Assembly (NCBI GenBank): GCA_031763025.1
Contig: JASSKH010000010.1
Location: forward strand, 7,891,427-7,955,426
Reading direction: 5' to 3'
Length of the DNA: 64,000 bases
Origin: Macrocystis pyrifera
Lineage: Eukaryota; Sar; Phaeophyceae; Laminariales; Laminariaceae
Made by a program: the position numbers and the translations under genes. Position 1 is the stretch's first letter, and each line of letters begins with the position of its first letter. Under the pieces are notes generated by a model, which was given only the letters and a program-made list of their open reading frames with translations, searched no databases and was not told where the DNA came from. This document shows positions 34,076-47,300 of the stretch, piece after piece.

Positions 34076-35019
34076 CATAATGTTCAGCAGACGAGATGTG
34101 GCCCCTATATAGTGCCGACATGCATCAGCCAACAACATTTATTGCCACTATAGGGGCAAACCGACACACCGCTCCAAACACTTTCATACCGCCCCATATA
34201 TACGTGCCAAGTGCCAAGCGATATCATCGGCAACTATAGTGGGCACCCGGGTCTACTCAACCGGCACTTCAGAAGGACCACTCGTATTGTACTATTAATA
34301 TGTACCGTGTAGCTCGAGATGCAACCTTATTATTCCCATGTATACTGACTTCGAGTAGTTGGAAGGATATCGGGTGGCGATAGTCGTAGCGGCCTGACAG
34401 CTGTTACACGAGGGGATTTAGACGCTCGTCGAACATCAAGATTCGAGAAACCCAATCAATGGAATGGAAAATATCTATTGCAGGCCGGCGTAAAGATGTG
34501 GTGTGTGTTAGGATTGATTGTAGCGCCGCTACTATCCGTGTCCTGCCATCACAGGCGCGCGGTGCGGGTATAGCCTGGCCAGAACCTTCATCTAAAAAAA
34601 TGGGTGCAGAGAAAAAAACTCTGGCGAAGAGTAGCCAGCGGTTCGGGTGTGTAGCAAAGAGTGGGGCGGACTGATATCAAACCCCCCAAAAAAGAGCGCA
34701 GTTTGGGTTGCGCGCACAGCCTGGACTACGCCTTTTGCCGTCCGCGACATGGCGGCGCATATTTGGCACCAAACGCACTCACTCACCGGGCGATGGTCAC
34801 CGCGTCGATCAATCGGCATTCCCAGCAGTCCTATCGCCAGATCGTCTGGGTTAACTCCAGGATTGATGTACACAGCAGTAATACTGCAGAATTCCCGTGT
34901 TGCCATTGAACCGAATATCCAAACAGTTGTTTCTATGTACAGGTACTCGTGTTTCAGCAGTAGTTTATACGAAGGATAGAACAAACGATATGCGTTTCAT
35001 TATGCTCTTTTCCAATCGT
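34076..35019. other. Unassigned; one candidate minus-strand exon
   Basis: No repeat recognised. A minus-strand open segment at 34787-34883 has strong splice signals on both sides and is listed separately. The surrounding 130-codon frame (34592-34984) is otherwise featureless. Confidence 0.35.
34787..34883 (-). CDS. Candidate internal exon, unknown protein
   Basis: The segment is preceded on the minus strand by ttctgcag and followed by a strong donor, gtgagt. It encodes ordinary-looking protein text (NPGVNPDDLAIGLLGMPIDR). I recognise no family and found no matching neighbouring exon. It could be a fragment of a real gene, a decayed gene or chance. Confidence 0.2.
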
Positions 35020-35024
35020 AGTAC

Positions 35025-35346
35025 CGGCGTCCCCGGTGGCTTGGTAGGTGGTCCGCGAGCCTATCAAGATCAATTTCGTGAGTTCGAGCCTCACCGAGTG
35101 CATGCTCATAGGGACTTTTTCTTGCATAAAATTGATTAGCGGAAAGCGCGAGAGCGTGAGTTAGCTGTACATTCGATGAAAATCGACGAGCAGTGGGAAT
35201 GCTGAACCCTATGCGCGATAAAAAATAAAGGCACGTACCGGGGGGGAGAAGGGACGACACCTGTGACCACGGCTTGTCCAGAAGATCGTCGAGGGTAAAA
35301 CCTCCTACAAGTGGGCTGGAAAGTAAAAGTGATGATGAAAAAAAAA
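35025..35346 (+). mobile_element. tRNA-derived SINE, copy 6
   Basis: Full-length copy starting cggcgtccccggtggcttgg, very similar to copies 4 and 5, with a short A tail (9 bases). No clear target duplication is visible. Confidence 0.9.
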
Positions 35347-37995
35347 GACCCCAATGAGACAGGTAGACGGTCTCCAACATGGGTCCGTGGGATAGTGTGA
35401 GCCACTACACAGCAGTAGTAGTACTGCTGCTGCTGCTGTGAAACATTGCTGTGAACGGTCGTGTTCGTGTGCCCCAAGAGCTCACGAGGTCGACCGAAGG
35501 ACAGGCGGAACGGCAAAGGCGAGGGATATGCGCCCACCCGACTGTAAACAACGCAACTCTGTTAAGTACGTACGCTACGGGGTATTATGTCTAATTTACT
35601 CTCCGGCCTACGAGCTAAAACGTAAGATAAAATTCTCGAATTTTTCCTTCATCTCCCATAGATAATGCCACTGATATTTTCTCCGTTTCGTCTATCGGCC
35701 AGAATTGGTACCGGTACACGCATTCAGTACGTCAGCGTCTACCTTACTTATGTACCAATACACCAGTGGTCCAGTGGTGCTACAACTCCTTGACCAGCGT
35801 CCAGATTCATCTCCTGCGTCATATATGCGACAATCGCTCCCCCGCCCCCCCGCGTTGATCATAATAACCTTATCGACGATGCCTTTGGGGCGTGTGCCAT
35901 TGCACTGCACAAAACTGACACCATAATAATATATATATGTGTGCGAACACATGCATGCTCTATCCGCAGAAACGGCCCAAAACGTACTGTACATTAAAAT
36001 AGAGCGAAAACTATAATTTTTGGCACATACCACGTTCGGGGAAGAAGCACGTTTTGTACAATTTTCTTTTGTTTTTTCCCATGAATTCCGCGTCTACTCT
36101 GCATTAAGCGGAAAATTGCAAATAAAAAAAACACTTAGGTAAAAAATTGCGATCGACACAAGCTCATCTCTTGTACGATGCAAAAACATTATTTAATATG
36201 ATTGTAGATACCTGGTACCTGGTAGACGGCAATTCGCAGTTTAACCAACTGCACTCATTATCAACTTTATGCCCCTCTTCCGCACCCTTTTGTCTCAAAC
36301 ATGCGTACGATACAGCACCCCTCCACAAGCCCCAGATTTCCTTTCGTTCAATGTTACATGTGTGTTATATTGTGTCTATATATATGTTATATAACAACAC
36401 ATAAATACGGGGTACAATTAAGCGCAAAATGTGTCATATGTGTGGCGAAAAAACAAAACAAAATCAAACGTTGAATGGAGAACATCCATCCACAAAACAA
36501 ACCTGACGAGTCGTCACACGTTATAATATTCAAACATCACGACAGGACGTCTCACATTCGAGGTGCGTTTTGTGCTTCACGCAAACGTTGCGGAATGCGC
36601 TTTTCCTGTCGCCGCAACGTGCTGAGGTTGGTTGTGGCTTCGCCACAACGTTCCGCTACGTACCCAAGTGGCCACCTTGGTCCTGTGTCTCAAGAACGCA
36701 TCGTCAAGTATCGGCGCGTAGGCGTTTCGGCGACGAACTAATATATATATATACATACGTCCAAGGTAACAAAGTAAAGGATTGGCAAACAAGATCCATA
36801 ATTCGTGCTAATACTAGTAGTTGGAGAACCTTTTTTTGCACGCCTACAGGAATCCTGAGCGTTTTAGCCCCTTGTTTGCCCGCTATTGGGCTCAATAACT
36901 TACTACCCATGATGGGAATTTAGTGGTGCCTCCCGCAGCATCTTTGACCACAACTACGGTAGTACTGAAATAATTTATACCATCCACCTGGAGAACAGCA
37001 ATATTTTAGTGAAGGTCCTTTCTTTATCGCTGATGTAGCCATTTTGTGATATGCTCCCCTGCGTGAAATAAGGCATTCCAGCGTTCTCACCAGCTTTTTG
37101 TGCTACTCCCTAGCAACGTTGTTGAGTCACGAAAACGCCGGCTCAATGGTTTCTGGTCGCCTCCGACTGCCGTCTGGCGCACCCGACGCCCTCGCACACC
37201 CCATCAGGCGCGTCCCTTAATTTCGCGGGCTGTACGTTCCTGCGAGGGGCTGTATAGAGTACTGCCGCAAGTGAAGTGTGAAGAAACGTTCAGTTGAGGG
37301 TTAATTGTTTCTTGTATCATTTTGTGCATCTCAAACTTCGACCAATTTCGACCACTGGAGCGCCTCTAAGTCGACGTGCCGGCCTATGTTGATCCCCTGA
37401 AAAACAGGCGGGCCTCTGAGATGAACGTCTTTCAAGTCACGGTTGCTCTCCGGTCAGCACGTCGTATGTTCTAAACGCACCTTATCTAAATAGCGATGCT
37501 TTTTTTTTGTTCCGATAACACATCTAGATATGTAAAGATTATTGTGAACAGAAGCCGCGGGATCAGGAGACGCTTGGGTGCTAGCGTGGCCTTAAGAAGG
37601 CATGCCTGTTAAACGCTTCGCGCAAACATTCGAAGCTCTGACGCGCGTAAGACCAACACAGTAGTACTTGACAGCACTTACGAATCCCCTATTTTGGCTG
37701 AGTCTCGCGGCTGGTTGTGATGCCAACGTTGAACCTGTATACATCTGCAGTTTTATGCTGTATAGGATTCAGATCATCGTTTTTTTTTTTTTTCGCTGAA
37801 CACCAGCGCTTAGCTGCGACTTTTTGTGGATTTCGAAATAACTATTACTAGAGAGTACTTATCACATTTCGCCTACTGCGGTATCAGGTCATATTTAACG
37901 CGGAAAAAATTATCCTGTACCGAAACTAAACAGTTTCTTGGTGAAGGTGTGAGGAAGCCCCTGGTGTTTTACACTTTTACCAGGACGAATTTCTA
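35347..37995. other. No gene seen
   Basis: About 2.6 kb without a recognisable gene. Minor items: a CTG run at 35420-35440, a CT/TA-rich patch near 35925-35940, and a gcttcgccacaacgttccgc / gcggaatgcgc partial inverted pair near 36590-36660. None supports a function. Confidence 0.4.
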
Positions 37996-38099
37996 GTACG
38001 GGGGACCATGTAGTAAAAGGACCAAATATTGTCCGTAAAAAGCGAAGCATATAGGTGTTTGTGTTTAGCGTACGTCCTATTTACTATGGTCCCCGGTAA
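37996..38099. mobile_element. Hairpin MITE, copy 5 (diverged)
   Basis: About 104 bp. Ends agtacgggggaccatgtagt and actatggtccccggtaa. The centre keeps accaaatattg. More substitutions than the other copies. Confidence 0.75.
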
Positions 38100-41000
38100 C
38101 AATAATCCAAGCCGTATTTGGGTATCGATCCTTATCGTATTTAGACGTGTTGTATCAGCCCGCCACAAGCTGTTTGTTGTTGACGAGTTTATATTTTTCC
38201 TTCTTCTCGCCCGGCGTTGTACCCAAAGCACTAAAAAAAAAACGTAGGTACATTTAGCACAACAAACAAGAATCAACAGCACTCAGCAACGAGTTAGCAG
38301 GGGTCCGTGGAACGCTTGATGTGACAAATTTCAAGGTATATCTGCAAACAAAAGTGGCGTGACAATTGTTGGCTCCTAACAAAATTCAGGGTGCTTGAAA
38401 CACCTCTCACACCCGCTAACAACATTTAGTACGCAATGCTGCCTCGAATTTGCTTTCAGGTTAGTACAGCAGCAGTGTACTATAGTTGCATCTCGTGAAA
38501 TTTGATCTGACTCGGTCAGTTCTTCGAAAAATCCGATTGACGTTTGTGTTCGAATTTTCTAACCTCGGGATTTTCATGATGATTTAGCTCCACTGGTAGA
38601 GCTAACATGAAAAATGTGGTTGCGACAGCAACAGAGAGCTATTTGGATGTTATGGCCTTCAGAAATGATTGCGAGACTTCAGCAAAAATTCCCCGACTTG
38701 AGTCGAACGGTGCACGCCGTCTTCTGAAGTAATCAACTATTAAAATATCTCAAGTATTTGATACGGCAATGACACTCCCTCTACCAAAAATGTATACCTC
38801 ATCCATACTGTATTTATGCATTGAGTCGTCGGTCGTCATGGTGAGCTAGTGTTTACCATCGAATACTACCACTACTAGTCGATAGAGTTTGATGTCCACG
38901 GGGCTCGAGTCTCCGTGTGTATGCAAGTGGGTCATTTTTTAAACGATACCAATTGTCGAGAGGATCTACCATTCATTATTGTAACGTGGGTAGGAACAAT
39001 TCGACCTGAGATCTGCGAGGGGAGAATAGTGTCGAACCCTTCGCGCGAACAAAACTCAGGGCATCTACAATAATACGGTTTTAGTGGGGAGGCAGGAGAA
39101 AATAACCTGCGGCAATATGACAACATGTTTTGGTTGTACGACTCACAGAACGAGACAAAACAAGTTGGTAGGACGAAGGTATAACGGGGAGGGGGGGGAC
39201 GGCACTAAATCGGAATGACACGAAATATATCTCGTACATAGCAAAGTCAAACACGTTCGTTTGGTGAATCACAACCTACCCCGCACTCTGCTAGAAGCAC
39301 ACTGACTGTCCATCAGGATCTCCGTGAGAAATGAACTAAATTTTATAGCCTAACCAGCTTGCCTGACGTTTTACAGCAGTACCGCAAATGCGAATTTGTC
39401 ACGTTGAGCAGGAGCTGGTTCAAGCTGAACGCAGTTTAAACCTGAAGCGTCTGATGTCCGCGCTGTTTTGCAGAGAAATGCCCTGAAAGTTTGAAATTTT
39501 GCACACGCGCGTGTTCCCTGAGTCCCTGTCGACCCGCCAACGAAACTTGTTACGACTATGGCCGGAAATAAAAGCTGCGTGAGAGATTAATGTTATAATT
39601 AAAATGGTTCTTACATTAACGATCTGATTGGAATATTTTGGTTTGTTTGGGTCGTCGGTTTTGGCAGATAGTCAGTTGTATGCCTCCCTCCAAATTGCGA
39701 GACCTGAATGAAACCAAGGTCCTGACGAAAAACCAACCAACCAACTAGAACCAAAACTGGAGAAAAGAAACTTATTGAAATAGGTTTGTACCGCGTCGAA
39801 AGGGACGTGCACAGAGCGCGTGCGAAAGGCATGAACTTCAAGGTCCACCTCTTCAAAGCAGGGTGGACATATACTTAAAGATTAGACTTTGGTACGGCAA
39901 AAAAGTCGAATTGCGTTGCCTCGTGCAGTGCTCCAGGGCTAGCCTCTTCATCTGACAGGGCACGTTCAAGTTATCGCATTAAATGCGACTTTTGTTTTGG
40001 TCCTACGCAGCCAGTTCCTCTAAGATTGCGGAGATGATTTTGCAGGTGCTGTTGCTTCGAGTACCCACAACCTGCTACCGGTGCATCCAGAAACATCTAA
40101 TATTTCTTATTAATAGTGTCGACTTGTTGACCTGACACAATGCTTCGGCTATTCCTACGCGCCCTAAACAAAAACACGGGCTACTGTATGTTCCCCCCTC
40201 CTTTGCTGATAAATACTGTTAGTATGAAAAATAAACCAGAGCAACGATCGAGTAGCGATTGGATGAGGCTTTCTTTCTTTCGTTGCTGACACAATGTGGG
40301 GCGTTTTGCATGAACCAGCCTGTACGGTGTTGTTTGCCACAGCTTTGAACTGCCGCTGTGAAAACCGATTTTTAAGGTACACGACGAAACGGTAGGTATC
40401 TAAAAACGACCTACAGGTTTGTACGTGCAAATCAAACTTATTTTTAGCTGGCGCCAAGGACATAGAGGCATGCCTGTACCAAATTTCGTTCCGACATTCG
40501 AAGAACTGACCGGGGAGGATCAACGTCAAGCACTCAGTAGGATTGACCGCCCAAAGTCGATATTTACGCACATCGACCGGGTGTACCGAAACTAAATACG
40601 TTAGAGACTATGCCGTCGCTTTAGCCCTATTACCTCGTAAGAGTAGTACAGATTACGCCTTTGGTTGGACACAGAGCCTGGACGTTTGGACTCCCGCTTT
40701 TGGGCCCTTGCTACAAACCGTACTCCGTTTACGAGAATAATTGATTACTACGAGGTGTTTTTTTATCCCAGAAATTCATACTCTCCGAAACTCATAATTT
40801 ATTAAACTAGCGAAGAAAACAAAGGGAAGGTGAAAGTGGCACACACCATTCGACAGCAGATCGGCAGGGTATAGAACACGTGTAGTGAAGAATGTCGGGA
40901 TGTATTTCTCTAATTCGTCGTGAAACTTCCACGCCGTACGTGAATGTTCTATTCTGCGTGAACCAGCCTGTACCTCTGAACATATATATTTTTAATGTTT

Positions 41001-44000
41001 GGCATGTATTAATAGTACGTACTGTTTGCTCAAGCGAGTTACCTTTCAAGCTGGCCGTCGGTGGTTCTTCCGCTGTTCATACTCATAGAGGCATATAAAA
41101 AAGTCTTACAGCAGTACTTCATTATGCGGCACTTTCTTTATTCATATAGCGAATACATTTTTGGGTATTCAAGTTGAACCAGGTCGTAACACATCACACC
41201 GTAAAGTACTGGCTGGACCAATTGAAGTCACTCGCTCTGGCGTTCTAGCCCTTTGAAGGCCGCACAGCAGTAGAGAGCGATTGGTTTTGAAGAGGGTGGG
41301 CACAGAGGACCAACTGCGGCATCACACCGTAACTTATGCAACAGATCAATCCAGATGTATCGTATCCTACATCCCCAAGGCCTGCACCCGTAGGGTACCG
41401 CTCAGCGGTAGAACTGATAAACACCGAGGTTCTCTCTGCACCGCACCACAACGTAACGCGTCGCATCAAACAGTTCTTAACCTTTGCGCTCCGTTTGTAC
41501 ATCGATCACCGCAACTCCCAGTACCAAACCACACCATGTTGTACAGCATCACCCCACACCGCATCGCAATACATGATATCGCAAAACCGCACATTAAATC
41601 ACAGCAGTGGACATCTATACAAACTAAATACTCCGCGCCAAGATGCCGCTTCTGATGCCAGCGAAGGAAATCTCCAAAACCTAGCGCAGACGATAGCTTG
41701 CACATAAAGACCAATGTGATCCATGGTGGTACTGATACAATATAACAGAGTATACCTTAATTGTAAGGGTCTAGCAAAGTAACTGTACTTCCCCGTCGCA
41801 CGGCTCCATCCAGTTGTCGTGTTGATTTCAAGCCAATATATCACTAACTCGGGCACATATGTTCACTCTCTTCGTTTTTGCTCGACAGCACAAACAGTCA
41901 AGAAAGCGCAGTCTCACCGCGGATTTACAACTGTACTACTGTAGTTCCACAGTAAGTTTCACTACAAGTGTAGCATGTAGGTCCAAAACCATGCCCTCCC
42001 CTAGTCTCTACAGAAAATTCAGGGAAAACAATATTGTTTGGCTGGACACCCTGGTACCAGACTTAGCGCTACCGGGTTAGCTGGATATGGATGGTCGAAC
42101 AGAGAGGAATGCCCTCCAGTTGCACGTTTGCCAAGGGTGATTGTGTGCGGCGGGAGTGTTTCCGAAGACAGGTGTTCAATTGGTCTGATGATTTGAGTGC
42201 GCGTGCGAGCTCGGCCACGAATGCCGCAAGGGACTAATCGCGGCAACGTTTCCGGCGGAGACGACGTTTTGTTTTTTGCTCGGCGCACGACCTACCATTC
42301 CACAAAAAACGTCTCAAAAATGGCATCATCAAGCGTTATCGTTGCGCCTACGTATTAACCAGTTTTGGAAATTTTGAGGATTTCGAAATTGGTTGGCAGA
42401 AACGTTCCGAATATCTTATTCCAAGCTGGGCGGCCCGTGACCCACATAATATTCCACTGACAATACTTGGGTGTCGTGCGCGCTGAGGGAGCTATGCAAT
42501 AAACACACTCTGACATCATAGAGATGCGCCTAGATTAGAGACCCTCTCGCACACTCCCTTCACACTTCACAACCGGGACCATAAGAACTCCCAGGTTCTA
42601 CCCACGTCGTCGGTGTGAGCGTTCTTCATTTGGCGTACAAAAAACAACAGCTGCGTCTCCGTGGCATCTCGAAAATTCCTTCCCGCGACGCGGACTACCC
42701 AGAGGTGTGTGTGTTTCTTTCATTTGTGTGGGTGTTTCTCGTGGGAGCGTTTTGTTGACGTAGGTTTCTGAAAAATTATCTGCATCCACCATCGTGGTAA
42801 GCGACATACGTCAAGAGTGTCAGATTCGTGTGCCTCGAGGCCAGCGCAGCATGCCGCGGTTGGGCCAACATCCCCCAATCAACATACGGTGTCCGCGAGG
42901 GACGTGCGTTGCGTGTTGACCGTTCCCTTCCGCCAGTTGGTGTCGGGTGTGCCTTTTTGTTGGGGTATATGCAGGTTGGTTGCATGGGTGTGATCATTAG
43001 CGACAAACTGTGCTGTTCATGCTGACAATGTGTATTAGTTTGTCAACGCAGCAAGAAATAACCAACTATTGGTCAGGGTAACCGATCTAGGCTGGGATTA
43101 TCGACCGGAGAAAGATTGTGTGTTGTTCACTTTCGGACGATATCACCGTGGAAATCTTTAGGTTGTTTCGTAAACCAAAATATTCATGTTCGTTGAAGCA
43201 GTCGATATCTCCGGTTATACGGTAATCGTAGTAAACTCTCTCGATATTTGTGCTCGAGTTTCTGGTGCCATGGTGGCCCTAGGCAGACTGACTGGTAGAA
43301 CGCACAGCATGCACTATTTGTTGTAGTACGTTAGCTGTCGCATCGAGAAGACAAAATCTCTCACCCACCGAGTTCTCCAACAAATGAGCTGTTCACCAGA
43401 GTATATTTGGGTGCGATCTGTGCGTGGTTATTTACAAATGCATCAATACTGCAATTTCGTAGTTAGCATGTAGGTATGGGTTTTGCAGCTCACGTTTGCC
43501 GAGTAGGTCATTGGGTTAGGTTTGAAGACCCTCAGGGGCAGGAGCCTCGGCAAAACTAGGTGGTTTATCTACCATAGCACCAGTCTACAATCTCCTTCAA
43601 CAGGGGGCGGGTGGAACTCGCCATACATCTTCACACTGCCAGGTACCTCTGAATTCTGGTGGTTAGAGCTGGACAGCGCAGGCTGGCGACGTTAGAATCA
43701 GATGGCCGACTGACACCCGAAAAATGTCATTTAGAGAATATCCGTGGCCATGCGAACGGGCCACTGTGAGCCGGACCCAAGGCTGCGAAACCTGAACAAT
43801 TGGCCGTCAACAATCGATACGTACGCATCCCTGTCCTAACCACCGGGAATCGATGGACCCCTTATTCTCATCGGCCAGTACCGTCCAACTTTGCGCTTTT
43901 TGAGCCACTGACGTGAATCAAATAGGTACACAGTTTGCACCGTCGATCGTTACCCCTTTTTCTTCCTCACGTGCCCTTCGTTGTCCTGCGAATTCGAAAA

Positions 44001-44029
44001 TACCGCCCCGCAGCGTTTTTCGTTGTAGA
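38100..44029. other. No gene seen (5.9 kb upstream of the oxidase gene)
   Basis: Repeats recognised elsewhere in the window are absent. A perfect tRNA-like D-arm (tagctccactggtagagcta at about 38586) is not followed by anticodon or T arms, so no tRNA gene is called. Similar phrases at 37598-37645 and 40469-40515 (ggcatgcctgt ... acattcgaag ... ctgac) may be remnants of one dispersed repeat. The proximal part should hold the promoter and 5' UTR of the oxidase gene, but I cannot point to a specific element. Confidence 0.35.
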
Positions 44030-44302
44030 ATGCCGGCGCCTTGGCCGACGATGCGGACATTTAGTCACAGAATGGGTATCGAGGCCCATGGTTCGAGGCG
44101 GAGCGCCGCTGTAGGTCCGGCCACGTCCGCCGAGGGTCCAACTGGCGACGTGGAAAATCAGAACGCCTTTGCTGGCAGTCTTCATGTAGCTGTTACGGGT
44201 ACCTCTACTCCGGACGCGGGAGCCAGCGCTGACGATGTTTTCTTGGATGCAGGGACGGACGGTGTTGACACCCAGATGTCGGTGCTCACGTTCCTCAAAA
44301 TC
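44030..44302 (+). CDS. Oxidase exon 1: cytosolic N-terminus
   Basis: 91 codons from the first ATG of the open frame to a strong donor (ATC|gtgagt), phase 0. The product is Ala/Ser/Thr-rich, without EF-hand or other domain, and ends TQMSVLTFLKI. Coding is inferred from local GC enrichment, the donor and its phase match to exon 2. An upstream exon is possible. Confidence 0.5.
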
Positions 44303-47300
44303 GTGAGTCCGCACATGTAGGTACATTATACGCACGGTCGCATGTCCGATCGCCATGCCCGAGAGAGCATGTGGGCTTCTGTATGTTCGTTTTCGTGTTT
44401 TATTTTAATTATTTTCCAGCTCAAATCTTCCCTCAAAGGCTCGCTAGACGCACCGTGGTCACAGGTGTTTTCCGCGTCCGCCCTCCCGGCACTCTTCCTC
44501 GTTTTCCTTGAGAATCAAAAACACTATTCGCAGAGCTTGACAAGTTTGATCGATTTTTTCCCACTCGCCCTCTTACCACTTGAGGCGACGGAAGAACACA
44601 GTTAACGTAACTCTTGTGATTATTAAACCAACCATGGATTGACTCGAATCCCAGCGCAACAGTCCGTAGGGCAACAATACGCCAACACACCACCCATCCA
44701 ACCCTGCTATCCGCTACGCCGTATCGATCGATCGAGACGAAGATGGGTTGATATGTTCCCTCCGGAAATATATCATGGAGCTCGATCGCAAAGGTAAACA
44801 TAATCTACGGGCATTGTCCAAACCCGATCGTATGCTTCCATATTTTCCATTAGGGCCTTATGCGCTGAAAGCTGACGGCAAGCAGGTACCTCACGCAAAA
44901 ACGAGTATGTAAGTATGTACTCACACTCTGTACACCATGGGACATACCCTACTATGCTTAGAATTAAGCTGACCCATGCGATTCCGTACGTTGGGCGCTT
45001 ATACAGTGCTACCAGAGGGAGAGTACATTATGTCACCGCCCAATTACTATTTGTTTGGCAAGGGGTGGACTAACATAGCCGCCATGCGTGAAAGTGAAAC
45101 GTGGATCCGTCCCTCAAGCTGCTGTATCTTGTTGTACAATGCACAAACTGTTGTCCACGTGTCGTTCAACATTTTTTTATCGTAGGTGACGGCACTTTCA
45201 GCGCTATATATGTGTGCAAACCCGTGGTTCTTCTTCTACAAAGCCGGCGAGGGAGAGATCTGCCCCACCACGTGAGAGTTACACCGCCTTTTTCCGCGAC
45301 CGGGGGCGACTACAATAGCGTGGATTCTCGAGTACGAGGATCACGTTTTAGAAATATAGTCGTTCAACTGTCACCTGTGACATAACGGGCAGCGGTAATA
45401 ACATAGTACCAACAAGGAGACAACCATCCAAAAGTGGAGTTTGACCGAGCTAGCAGCCGGAAGGCACAGCACAACAACAGCTTCTTACGAAGTAAGAACA
45501 TGACGACTTTACCTCTAAGAATATTCGGCGTACCTCAGTATGGTGTGCATTATATGGCTAACACGACGAATACCGCCACCGTAACACGTCTGCCAGGGTA
45601 CTGTGCTCAACAAGTTGGGTGGAAATGATGCTCCTCACAGGATCACGCATATCTGCGGGAGTGCTCTTCGCGAGCCTCACGATATCCATCGTCTCCAAAT
45701 GCTACGCCACGCGCTCGTACCTGCACCATTCCTGGCTCGGGGCCGTGCTGGACTTTGAGCCAAGTCACGACGTCCACACTTGTGAGTATCAAGCGAACAT
45801 CGTTTCCGCTGTTGTCGTGCTGCGCCAAACCATCACCCTTCAGCGTTGTTTCGGATACCCAACCCTCCCAATGGTACAGCACCACCGCTGAACCGTTCGA
45901 CACTAACGGTATGAGCATTATAGTGGAGTATTGGCGAAAACAGGGATTAATCACATTCAACCCTCCACTCCGCGTCGTCTACTCGCACGCTTTCGCACTC
46001 GCGTTTGTCAGACTTCGGGTACCTTACCCTGCTCGCCGCGCTGGAACACGCCCTCCTGCACTGCGCGCGGTTCATATATGCAAAAAACTCTCACCTCATA
46101 TACAAGACGGATACAGGTCGCTCGGGCTTGGTTGGGTGCGTTTTGCTGCTCCCGATAGTGCTGCCTATGAAGTTCGAAGCTATAAGGGCCAAGGTGCGAT
46201 GACAGATGTAGACATTGAACTAGGTTCAGTATATACGCGTTTGACGTACGGTAGCGTCTTCGTCCTATTAATAGGCCTTTCACAAGTTTTGCGCAAGATA
46301 AATCCGCACGGTCACGTGCAAAGCAGAGAAACGAAACACCGGTAGTCATGACCACTGCTTTCACGGAGATTATTGTTTGGGATGCTGTCACTACGACCGA
46401 AACCACTCCTGCTGAAACCAGTATTAGCCGCTGACGTACGTTTTCCATCGTTCATTAAAGTTAGTTTGGGCCAATAGAAAGGGTAATTGAGCTTCAGGTA
46501 TTCCGTACGCAGATACCATACACAAACGAAATGGCCCGCATACGATATGCAGACAGTATGGCGACAATGGTCGCTGCAGTACCACACGTCAGCAACACTG
46601 AGTATGGTTCCGCTGGGTTAACGCTCGAAGTGGTCTAATTTCGGTGTTCACCCATCGAATACCTGTTGCAAGGTATCGACAAACAAATATGGGGTGTCCG
46701 CAAGACTTACTACATCGACGATACGACAGTCCAGGGTTTCAAACGCCCCACCCTCGACGTCCGGCTCGCGCAAATGTTTTAGAAGCCCCTCGCTCAGAAC
46801 CTCTGTTGATTTCCACCCCACTCAACCTTCCACCTCCGTCAACAACCGACTAAATTAATCCGCCGGAACATCATCCCCAATCTCGCCTGCGTAACCTCTG
46901 TTTTGTTTGTCGGAAAAACGCAGTTATCATTCCAGTTTAGGAAGATGCTGCACCTTCTGTTCCTTCCGTTCCTGGTGGCGTTATGCTTCCACAGTGTAGT
47001 GTTCCGCTTTGTGGGCGCCATCCTCATCCTCTGGTACCTCTTGGACCGCTTATACTTCACGACCAGGCAGTAAGTGCACATAAACCCAATCGACCGTGCT
47101 TACTTCCCAAATAGGGGGTAGAGATTCCGTCGAGTCGACCGAGCTGTGCGGCGGGATGTTTTAGACGCGTCGTTGATACACCGCTATCATAGTTGAACAC
47201 GTCGTGATTTTGCACCTCGTAATGGTTAGCAATTTTATCCGAGTTGGTGTGGAGGCAGCCTGTTTTCCAAGTGGAGTTCTTGCAGTCCTGCCGCAATGCT

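Noticed and set aside
38572-38640. Possible tRNA gene (perfect D-arm tagctccactggtagagcta)
   Set aside because: No proper anticodon arm and no ttcga T-loop follow, and the acceptor stem cannot be formed.
38880-38920. Possible tRNA T-arm (cggggctcgagtctccg)
   Set aside because: The stem needs a G-U pair, the loop lacks the usual first T, and no D-arm or acceptor stem is positioned upstream.
44620-44720. A tRNA-like head (gattcgagtc on the minus strand) suggesting a second SINE family
   Set aside because: The T-arm stem does not pair and box A is unconvincing. The nearby SINE-like word falls at a phase-consistent oxidase exon boundary.
45755-46345. 196-codon plus-strand open frame
   Set aside because: It overlaps oxidase exons 4-5 in a different frame. 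The motif-bearing frame is the spliced one.
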